Assembly: GCA_035506275.1 (NCBI GenBank)
Contig: DATJPT010000002.1
Span: forward strand, 1-64,000
Length of the DNA stretch: 64,000 nucleotides
Source of the DNA: Bacteroidota bacterium
GTDB taxonomy: Bacteria; Bacteroidota; Ignavibacteria; UBA10030; UBA8401
Direction of reading: 5' to 3'
Below the pieces are notes generated by a model. It saw only the letters and a program-made list of their open reading frames with translations, searched no databases and had not been told where the DNA came from. Position 1 is the stretch's first letter, and each line of letters begins with the position of its first letter. This document shows positions 35,140 to 45,166 of the stretch, one piece after another. The translations under genes and the position numbers were made by a program.

Positions 35140-37140
35140 CTATTTGAGAAACACCATTTTCTTTTCTTCCACAAACCGCTTGCTGGGGTCAGCGACCGGT
35201 ACCGCTTCGATGCGATAAAGATAAAGACCGGAGGCGACGCGGGCGTTCCAGATTCTTTCGTAGCTGCCGGTGCTCAGTTCTTCGTTCGCCAATTCGGCCA
35301 CTCTTTGTCCGAGCAGATTGTAGACCGACAGACGGACACGGCTTCGTGTTGCGATGTCGAACCTGATCGTCGTGGAGGGATTGAACGGGTTCGGAAAATT
35401 TTGAGAGAGCGAATATCCTGCCGGGACATTCGCTTCCGGAACCGCGGTCGTCGAACTCTTGATCTGCACCAGCTCGATCCCTTCATTGAGTCCAAGATTC
35501 CTTGAATACTGCTTGTCGGTCGAATTGTTCCAGTGCTCGTGCACGCCGAGGCTTTGCAGGCGAACGCCGTCCCCGTTCGGAGCGTAGAACGTCCCCGACG
35601 GAGGATCGTCCGCTTGCGCCGCTTCATGCAGATAATTGTCGACAGCGCCGTAGATCGTGGTGTCGTGCGGATTGACAGCCGCTTCGGCGCGGATGAAATC
35701 GAGCCCGACCGATTCGATGGCGACGTTGTCCTGGGACATAAAAAGACTCGACATCCATCCGTTGTTGAACGGCGCCGTGATCCACCGGCTGTTTTGAGAA
35801 ATCATATCTCCTTCGGTCTGCCCGGCGTAGAGCCCCTCGATCATGAAAAGGACCGTCTTTGCGCCGAGGTCTTTGTGCCCCATCAGGTCGACGAGAGCAT
35901 TGTATGTTCCCATGTGCCGCCCATAGAACGTCCACTCAGCGCTCCCCGGGATAATAATATCGTGCACTGCAATGTACGGATGAACGCCGGCCGCGTGGGG
36001 GGCATAGACGTATGGCGTCCCCGTGGTATCGTCGACGCTGAGCGAGCCGAAATGATTCTTCGCGCAGAACGTGACACCGGCGTACCGATGCCCCTTGAAG
36101 CTGGCAAGGTTGACGATGTACGCCGCGCGGGTGACGGCGGTCGTAAGATGCGCCGGGTTCCCTCCTCCCAGCTCGATGTTCAGTTTTTCAGACCAGTGAA
36201 TGATCGTGGTGTCGCGGACGTACTGTTCCCTCCCGTTCATGGCCGTCCATCCCATGAAATGCACATGCGGAAATTCGGCGTGGCACTTGGAATAAATCGC
36301 ATCGGGGACATACCTGATAACGTCGTAGACAGTGATGTCGCTGTCGGCGACTCCCGCCTTATAGACGAGTTGCCGAAGGAGGCTGAGTACCGACTGGGGC
36401 GATGTGAATGATGCGTTCCCCGGCGGGTACTCCGGCGAGACCATATTCAGGTCTATTTTCACCGCGATTTTTTCGCCGGGGGTATATCCGATATTCCCCT
36501 TCCCGTGTTTTGCGTTAAAATATTTGAAGAGTGCGGTCCACGAAGCGCTGTCGGTCGGCGATTCCGTAAGCGCACGGAGAGACTTGGAGAACATCGAATC
36601 GACGTTGAGCTGGTGAGTATTGTTGTCCGACCACCAGTTTCCGGTGATGCCGTTCCACGTCGCTGCAGCAGGATCCCTCGCCCAAACGACACGTCCCGGA
36701 AAGATCCCCTGCCCCGTTCCTATCGGAGAGTTCGGCGAATCGATCGGCACGAAGAGCGAGTCGTTCATCGTGTGCGCTTGAGTCTCCGTGTCCGTCCTCA
36801 GGAGCGTAAACAATGCGGCTCCGAGCGCCATAAAGGCCATAGCCGACCCGAGGAGGTATTTTGAATTCCGAAAATACCGGCGGGATCTTTCGAACGAAAA
36901 GACGGTGATCAGCATGCTGGCGATGTAGGCGATGAAACCGCTGGCGATCGGCGCAGCGACCTTCATGCAAGGATATTCCGCACGGCTTGGCTTCGGGATG
37001 ATGCGGATCAGCATCCACACTAGGGAAAGGAAGCCGACGATCGGCAGGAAGAGCTTTCCCAGAATACCATTGCTTTTCCTGTGACCCTGTTGATGCATGG
37101 ATTGGTGGTGAGGACTATCGGTAGAATTCGATGTGGTCAT
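35140..37140 (-). CDS. DUF362-domain protein with N-terminal membrane helices and T9SS sorting domain
   Basis: A 666-residue protein from the ATG at 37140, which has an AGGGAG site seven bases upstream; an upstream in-frame extension is not needed. Residues 28-46, 60-80 and 94-114 are hydrophobic helices. The main domain (about 215-550) matches DUF362: GEKIAVKIDLNMV, DSDITVYDVIRYVPD, YIVNLASFKGHRYAGVTFCAKNHFG and a late NVAIESVGLDFI. The C-terminus is a T9SS sorting domain (NFPNPFNPSTTIRF ... SGLYLYRIEA ... EKKMVFLK). DUF362 proteins are often linked to iron-sulfur or redox proteins but the reaction is unknown; no ferredoxin motif is present here. Three membrane helices before a T9SS tail are unexpected, because T9SS cargo normally carries a cleavable signal peptide. 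Confidence 0.8.
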   Translation of the reverse strand: MTTSNSTDSPHHQSMHQQGHRKSNGILGKLFLPIVGFLSLVWMLIRIIPKPSRAEYPCMKVAAPIASGFIAYIASMLITVFSFERSRRYFRNSKYLLGSAMAFMALGAALFTLLRTDTETQAHTMNDSLFVPIDSPNSPIGTGQGIFPGRVVWARDPAAATWNGITGNWWSDNNTHQLNVDSMFSKSLRALTESPTDSASWTALFKYFNAKHGKGNIGYTPGEKIAVKIDLNMVSPEYPPGNASFTSPQSVLSLLRQLVYKAGVADSDITVYDVIRYVPDAIYSKCHAEFPHVHFMGWTAMNGREQYVRDTTIIHWSEKLNIELGGGNPAHLTTAVTRAAYIVNLASFKGHRYAGVTFCAKNHFGSLSVDDTTGTPYVYAPHAAGVHPYIAVHDIIIPGSAEWTFYGRHMGTYNALVDLMGHKDLGAKTVLFMIEGLYAGQTEGDMISQNSRWITAPFNNGWMSSLFMSQDNVAIESVGLDFIRAEAAVNPHDTTIYGAVDNYLHEAAQADDPPSGTFYAPNGDGVRLQSLGVHEHWNNSTDKQYSRNLGLNEGIELVQIKSSTTAVPEANVPAGYSLSQNFPNPFNPSTTIRFDIATRSRVRLSVYNLLGQRVAELANEELSTGSYERIWNARVASGLYLYRIEAVPVADPSKRFVEEKKMVFLK

Positions 37141-37795
37141 CAATGCTCCCTTTCTGAATGGCGTGTGCCCGTCCTCTTTCGAAGGATATTCCCGGGCTGC
37201 GAGAAATGTTCCAACTGAAAAAATATACTGTCCTGAAAAATGCACAACAATTATGCCTCTAAATCCGCGCAACAGAGCGGAAAATTGGCACCAGCTTATT
37301 GAAAGTGGGAAGCAGTCAATACCGGTTTTCTTTAGTATGGAAAATTCCAACAGGAACCAGTTTCAAGAACCATGTGAGGCGCCCAAGCGGCAAGACTGCA
37401 CGGGGCGCTGGTCATTCTGAGGAGTGAAGCGGCGAAAAACCGTGTCGATGCTGCTTCGTACCCCCAGGTCCTTCGAACGGTACAAACTACGAATGCGAAG
37501 GGGCAGTGTCATGCTTCCTTCGTCGTCACAAGAAACGCCCCTGCGCGGGACGGTACGGACCCGCCGCTTGTTATTCTCGTTCGCAATCTCTGACAGGGAA
37601 CTGAGTTTGTTTGAGAGGTCAATATTTTCAGGGGGACAATAGATTAAGCAGGCCGCTCCCAAACTGAGATTGGGAGCGAGAGTGGACATTCTCAAACCCT
37701 GGCGTTGCCTGAATGGGTCCAATCTTGATTCTCCTCGCAATAACTCATACATTCGTTCACACAACGTTCCCTTTTTTAATCATTCCCAAAAAGCA
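37141..37795. other. 655-bp intergenic region with repeat-like sequence
   Basis: Divergent gap between the DUF362 gene and the Gfo/Idh gene. The left 200 bp are relatively A/T-rich and suit promoters. From about 37399 to 37545 there is repeat-like sequence (ATTCTGAGGAGTGAAGCGGC and TCCTTCGAACGGTAC), and a hairpin lies at 37654-37678. A 133-residue frame on the minus strand reads through these repeats and is rejected as a gene. Confidence 0.55.
37654..37678. repeat. CTCCCAA/TTGGGAG hairpin repeat
   Basis: CGCTCCCAA (37654-37662) and TTGGGAGCG (37670-37678) form a perfect 9-bp stem with a 7-base loop. It is a member of the GTTCCCA hairpin family seen three times near 38.8-39.0 kb. Confidence 0.65.
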
Positions 37796-38788
37796 ATGGC
37801 AAACAGAAAAATCAAATGGGGGATCTTGAGCACAGGATGGATCGCTCACAAATTCGCGACCGCCCTCAAAGTTGCAGAGAATTGTGAGACCTATGCGGTC
37901 GGGTCGAGAACTGCCGATGCGGCAAAAAAATTCGCCCGCGAGTTCAACATCCCGCACGCATACGGGAGCTACGAAGAGCTGGTGAGCGACCCCAACGTTG
38001 ACGTTGTCTATATCGCCACCCCGCACAATCTCCATTTGGAGAACACGTTCCTCGCCCTCGATCACAATAAGAATGTCCTCTGCGAAAAGCCGATGGGGGT
38101 CAACCGCAAAGAAGCGGCGGCGATGATCGCGAGGGCGAAAGAGAAAGATCTTTTCTTGATGGAAGCGATGTGGAGCCGTTTTCTTCCGAACATCATCAAG
38201 ACGAAAGAGCTGGTCGACTCGGGGGAGATCGGGAAAGTGAAACTGCTGACGGCGTTTTTCTCCGTAAAATCGGAGAACGGGCCGGAACACAGGCACTATA
38301 ATCTGGAGCTTTGCGGCGGGACGATCCTGGATACGGGGATCTACAACATTTTTCTTTCGCTCCTTCTCCTCGGCAAGCCGAAATCCATTTCCGCAATTGC
38401 CGGGTTGGGCGAGCAAGGGGGAGACAATTCAGCCAGCTATACCTTCAAATACGACAAGGATACACTTGCGGTCATGTATTCTTCCTTTCTCGCCGACCCG
38501 GCGGTCGTCGCCGAAATTCACGGCGATAAGGGAAAAATATTCCTCGAGCATCTCTGGTTCTGTCCCGGAAAAGTGAAAGTGACCTACAACGGCGGGAAGG
38601 AAAAGATCTTTGATTTCCCGGTGAGAGGAAACGGCTACGAGTATGAAGCGGAAGAAGTGGCGAAGTGCCTGCTTGAAGGGAAAAAAGAGAGCAGCCTGAT
38701 GAGCTGGAACGACAGCCTTCAATTAGTGGAAATGCTCGACGCGGTCAGAAAAGAGTGCGGAGTGGTGTACCCTAAGCACGATCTGTAA
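37796..38788 (+). CDS. Gfo/Idh/MocA-family NAD(P)-dependent sugar oxidoreductase
   Basis: A 330-residue protein from the ATG at 37796; the longer frame starts in repeat sequence. The N-terminal Rossmann fold begins IKWGILSTGWIAHKFA with the GxxxxG pattern (G9, G14), the conserved EKP triplet is at 97-99 (CEKPMGVN), and the C-terminal domain has the LELCGGTILDTGIY segment typical of substrate binding. The family includes trans-1,2-dihydrobenzene-1,2-diol dehydrogenase-like, glucose-fructose and scyllo-inositol dehydrogenase-like enzymes that interconvert sugar hydroxyl and keto groups. Substrate is undetermined. The gene is convergent with the metallophosphoesterase, with three hairpin repeats between them. 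Confidence 0.9.
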   Translation: MANRKIKWGILSTGWIAHKFATALKVAENCETYAVGSRTADAAKKFAREFNIPHAYGSYEELVSDPNVDVVYIATPHNLHLENTFLALDHNKNVLCEKPMGVNRKEAAAMIARAKEKDLFLMEAMWSRFLPNIIKTKELVDSGEIGKVKLLTAFFSVKSENGPEHRHYNLELCGGTILDTGIYNIFLSLLLLGKPKSISAIAGLGEQGGDNSASYTFKYDKDTLAVMYSSFLADPAVVAEIHGDKGKIFLEHLWFCPGKVKVTYNGGKEKIFDFPVRGNGYEYEAEEVAKCLLEGKKESSLMSWNDSLQLVEMLDAVRKECGVVYPKHDL

Positions 38789-38816
38789 GAGGAGTCCACC
38801 GAACCTGTCATCTCAC

Positions 38817-39049
38817 CTCGTTCCCAATCTCCGATTGGGAACGAGAAGAACAATTACATCCCGTACATCAGCCGGTACCCGAGTTCGCGGGGCAAGCCGG
38901 CGTCTCTCCTCGTTCCCAAACTCTGTTTGGGAACGACCATGCGTTGATGGACGACCTCAACCCCCGTTCCCAATCTCCGATTGGGAACGAGAAGAACAAT
39001 TACATCCCGTACATCAGCCGGTACCCGAGTTCGCGGGGCAAGCCGGCGT
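38817..39049. repeat. Two 85-bp direct repeats and three GTTCCCA hairpins between convergent genes
   Basis: Identical 85-bp segments lie at 38819-38903 and 38965-39049. Each begins with a CGTTCCCAATC-TCC-GATTGGGAACG hairpin (11-bp stem, 13 bp in the first copy) and continues into sequence that, in the second copy, encodes the C-terminus of the metallophosphoesterase (stop at 39000). Between them is a third hairpin, CGTTCCCAAAC-TCT-GTTTGGGAACG (38911-38935), whose arms differ from the others by paired changes that keep the stem. The hairpins could stop transcription from either gene. Confidence 0.88.
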
Positions 39050-39701
39050 TCAAAATTTTCTCCGCCGCGCTTTGAATATCATAAACCGCGCGCACCAGTT
39101 CGTACTCCCATTTAACCGAATCGAAGATCCCGAACGCCAGCATCGGATTCCCGTCCCTCGGCTGGCCGACGCTGCCGACGTTGACGAGCTGCTTTTCGCT
39201 CCGCACGACCGATCTCGACCTTCCATGCGCCGAGAATATTCCGGGAACGTGCGTGTGTCCGATAAAACAGATCTTCTCTTCGCAACTGCGGATCGCTTCG
39301 ACAGCATCGTCGGCGTTGATGATGTAATCCCATAGCTCCGGCGAGCGGGGAGAAGAATGGACAAACTGCACATCCTCTTTCTTCACGTTCATCGGCCTCG
39401 ACGACAGGAACGAACGGTTCTCCTCCGTCAGTTGCTGCGCGGTCCATTCGATCGCTTTCTGTGCGATGGGGTTGAAATCGTGAGGCCCGCCGGGGTCCAG
39501 CGCCGCCTCGTCATGATTCCCCAGGACGATCGCAGAGCAGGTGCGTCGAACAGCGTCGACGCATTCGTTCGGGTTCGCTCCGTATCCGACAACGTCGCCG
39601 AGGCAGATGACCTCATCGACGTGCCTTTCTTCGATGATGCCCAGCGCTTTCGTCAGAGCTTCGAGATTTCCGTGGATATCCGATATGATCGCGTACTTCA
39701 T
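39000..39701 (-). CDS. Calcineurin-like metallophosphoesterase
   Basis: A 233-residue soluble enzyme. Metal-binding motifs are complete: D8-x-H10 (ISDIHGN), GDVVGYGANP (D36), GNHD (N62, H63) and C-terminal GHTH. The proteins most like this are small YfcE-type phosphodiesterases and diadenosine-tetraphosphatase-like phosphatases with unknown natural substrates. It lies 94 bp after the last kinase gene on the same strand, so it could be the final gene of the kinase array transcript, but the functional link is untested. Its last 16 codons lie inside a direct repeat that is duplicated just downstream. Confidence 0.9.
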   Translation of the reverse strand: MKYAIISDIHGNLEALTKALGIIEERHVDEVICLGDVVGYGANPNECVDAVRRTCSAIVLGNHDEAALDPGGPHDFNPIAQKAIEWTAQQLTEENRSFLSSRPMNVKKEDVQFVHSSPRSPELWDYIINADDAVEAIRSCEEKICFIGHTHVPGIFSAHGRSRSVVRSEKQLVNVGSVGQPRDGNPMLAFGIFDSVKWEYELVRAVYDIQSAAEKILNAGLPRELGYRLMYGM

Positions 39702-39795
39702 GATCTCATTTGTTCAATGAATCAACGGTCGGCGAACTATGCACTGGCAGGCGAAGCAAACGCGGAATCGCATAGCCTCTCCGTCCGGCCGCATG

Positions 39796-42483
<2,688 letters not shown>

Positions 42484-42492
42484 TAATGTACT

Positions 42493-45159
42493 TTACCTTT
42501 TGTCCTTAAAGTCTTCAAACCAGTTTTCCACCATAATCAGATTGGGCCGGTTGGACTCTCCCAGCCTTTTTACGGCGATAATGTTTTTTCCGTCCCTGGT
42601 CACTGTGTAGAAGAATGAGTACGCCAATGCCAGTTGAACATGGACAGCATCCGCTGAAAATAGCTTCTCAGGATTTTCTGCCCGAAAACCAGGACTGGTC
42701 TTCACTTTGGCTGACATGAGTTCGTTCGACTTTGGAGTTACAAAAAATATCTCGTTGCGAACCCATTGAGGATACAACCCTCCTTCAATCGAAATCTGCC
42801 ACTGCTGTTGGGCATTTGGGAAGTCGGTAACATAGACTTCCCACTGGCCACTTTTATCCGATTGGAATGCCACAAATCGTCCATCAGGCGACATATAGGG
42901 GCAATCCTCATTGAACCTAGATTCGAAGAGCCGTTTCTGAGAACTGTCCCTGCCCAATTCCAGATACCAGAGATCATTATGTGTTCGAGGCTGGGATTCC
43001 GATCGCGTGAACAAGATGAATCTTCCATCAGCAGACCAATACGATGAACTTCCCCATTGATTCGCGCCCATCAGAAGTTTTGCGGATGTATGTCCGTTAA
43101 CCCCTTGAACGTAGATTCGTGATGAATCGAAGAACCCTGATTGAAAAACGATTTCCTTGCCGCTGGGAGACCAACTTGGCCTCCATGTTTCCGGGATGTC
43201 GAACGACAATTGAGACTTGGTTCCTTTCGCTACGTCATGCAGCCAAATATCGTATTTTCCATTTCCTTCCGAACTCATGGTCGCGACTGTTTGACCATCC
43301 GGAGAAACCGCCGGAGAATGAATATCTGATTGAGTCTGGCCTATCGTTTTTAGAAACTGGCCGGCGCGGGAAAGCAGGACCAATTGAGCACCAATGACGG
43401 AGTTGCCCACGTCAACATAGGACAACATCCCGTTTTCAGTCACACTTATTCGGTCTGCATTCACATTCCTGACAACTAAAAAAGGATTGCCGGTAATTTT
43501 CAGGGAAGAGAGGTCAAATGGAATTGCCCAGATGTCCGGAACAGAGCTGCTAAGGGTGGAAAGTGGAAAAAGAATATGCCCGCTGTTTGAATAGACAGGC
43601 CTGCCGATAGAACTCTCCGGAGGTCCGCTGTAAATGGTCGTACGTTTGTCCCCCGTTTGTATGAGAATTTCGCCCCTGCCGTTAACCACATTATCGCTGA
43701 GAAGGATGGTCTTGCCGTCGGGTAATCCTAATACGTGGGTCAAATTTCCCCTGATCGTAGACAGAAGGGGGTCTCCGCCATACATTGGTTTTAACTCACC
43801 TCCGGAAGAAGGCACGTTTAATAACATGTTGCTTCCTTTGTTATCCCAAGTTGTCACTACGATAGAATCATCAATTCCCCAGAATCTTGGATAATAATTG
43901 CCTTCTGTTTTGACGATCAATTCATTTCCGGTACCATTGATCGAGATCTTTCTTAGTTGATATTTAGATGTCTCGAAGCCGGCAAAATATGCAATATATT
44001 CGCTGTTGGGAGACCAGAGTATATTTGTAATGGTACCATCGTTCTTAATTTCTATCGGATCGATTTTATCAAGACGGCGAATCCAGAGTTTCTCTCCCTT
44101 AGAATAGGCTATCTTCTTTCCATCCGGAGATAAGACGCACCAATCATATTCGTAAGGCCATTGGAATTTTCGAACTTCCTTCGATGATTCTTTATGGATA
44201 TTCCACCCGATGATCAGCGAGAATATTGCCAGAAGGACAAAGGACGCTCCCAGAATCAACGGTCTATAAAAATTGCCTCGTGTTGAGTTTTGTGTTCCTG
44301 AATCGATTTTACTGCCGCGGCCGATACCAATACTGCTTGTCCTTTGTCTCCCCGAATCCCTCTTGAGTTTTCTCAGATCTCTAACTATTTCTTTTGCCGA
44401 TTGAAACCGTTCATCCGGTTCTTTCGCGAGGCACTCCTCCAAAAGAGCATCAACTTCGGGGGGAAGTCCCGGCTTTACTGTGGATGGCGGTGCCGGGTCA
44501 ACATTGACGATCTCATACAGTATCGCGGTCTCGTGAACCCCTTTGAACGGTGATGCCCCGGTAAGCATTTCGTAAAAAATTACGCCGAAAGAAAAGATAT
44601 CCGTGCGATAATCTGTTTCGTGCCCCTGCACCTGCTCGGGGGACATATATCCAACCGTACCAACGACGCTTCCTTCTTTGGTCAATCTGGATGCGCCTTG
44701 CAGTTTCGCCAGGCCAAAATCCATGACCTGCACGATGCCGTCTTTGCGAATCATGATATTTTCAGGCTTGATGTCCCGATGAACGACTCCTTTTTCGTGG
44801 GCGGCGGCAAGTCCTTCGGCGATCTGAATTGCATAATCGATCGCCTGTTTATGCGAGAACGTTCCTTTCTTCTCCTGAAGAGTCTGCCCGTCAACGAATT
44901 CCATCACAATAAACATCTGACCATCGTGTTCCTGGATATCGATAATGGAGCAGACGTTCGGATGATTGAGAGCGGCGGCCGATTTTGCTTCCTGGACAAA
45001 TCTCGCTTTGTCCTGCTCCGATGCGGCAAGATGCGCCGGAAGAAATTTCAGCGCGACGAACCGGTCGAGCTTCGTGTCCTGGGCTTTATAGACGACGCCC
45101 ATGCCCCCCTCGCCCAATTTCTCGAGGATCGTATAGTGCGATATAGTTTGTCCGATCAT
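42493..45159 (-). CDS. Kinase K6: Ser/Thr kinase with membrane helix and PD40 propeller
   Basis: An 888-residue protein of the same plan as K7. Kinase domain 1-265: glycine loop at 16, K38, HRDIKPEN with H127 and D129, DFG at D147, MSPEQ near 172. One membrane helix (about 300-319). The C-terminal PD40 propeller (331-870) has LSPDGKKIAYSKG, SPNSEYIAYFAG and SPSGKEIVFQSG. Two points are unusual: the first ~230 bp nearly match K7 at the DNA level, while the propeller part (about 42.5-44.3 kb) is visibly richer in A and T than every neighbouring kinase. This suggests a composite gene with a recently exchanged or converted kinase half. It lies seven bases after K5 and nine before K7, so co-translation is likely. 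Confidence 0.95.
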   Translation of the reverse strand: MIGQTISHYTILEKLGEGGMGVVYKAQDTKLDRFVALKFLPAHLAASEQDKARFVQEAKSAAALNHPNVCSIIDIQEHDGQMFIVMEFVDGQTLQEKKGTFSHKQAIDYAIQIAEGLAAAHEKGVVHRDIKPENIMIRKDGIVQVMDFGLAKLQGASRLTKEGSVVGTVGYMSPEQVQGHETDYRTDIFSFGVIFYEMLTGASPFKGVHETAILYEIVNVDPAPPSTVKPGLPPEVDALLEECLAKEPDERFQSAKEIVRDLRKLKRDSGRQRTSSIGIGRGSKIDSGTQNSTRGNFYRPLILGASFVLLAIFSLIIGWNIHKESSKEVRKFQWPYEYDWCVLSPDGKKIAYSKGEKLWIRRLDKIDPIEIKNDGTITNILWSPNSEYIAYFAGFETSKYQLRKISINGTGNELIVKTEGNYYPRFWGIDDSIVVTTWDNKGSNMLLNVPSSGGELKPMYGGDPLLSTIRGNLTHVLGLPDGKTILLSDNVVNGRGEILIQTGDKRTTIYSGPPESSIGRPVYSNSGHILFPLSTLSSSVPDIWAIPFDLSSLKITGNPFLVVRNVNADRISVTENGMLSYVDVGNSVIGAQLVLLSRAGQFLKTIGQTQSDIHSPAVSPDGQTVATMSSEGNGKYDIWLHDVAKGTKSQLSFDIPETWRPSWSPSGKEIVFQSGFFDSSRIYVQGVNGHTSAKLLMGANQWGSSSYWSADGRFILFTRSESQPRTHNDLWYLELGRDSSQKRLFESRFNEDCPYMSPDGRFVAFQSDKSGQWEVYVTDFPNAQQQWQISIEGGLYPQWVRNEIFFVTPKSNELMSAKVKTSPGFRAENPEKLFSADAVHVQLALAYSFFYTVTRDGKNIIAVKRLGESNRPNLIMVENWFEDFKDKR

Positions 45160-45166
45160 CGCTGGT

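Noticed and set aside
37363-37764. 133-residue minus-strand frame between divergent genes
   Set aside because: It translates repeat blocks and the CTCCCAA hairpin; no domain and no ribosome binding site.
39000-39701. Metallophosphoesterase as a dedicated phosphatase for the kinase array
   Set aside because: The family acts mostly on small phosphodiesters or nucleotides and the 94-bp gap gives only weak linkage; the PP2C protein is a much better candidate.
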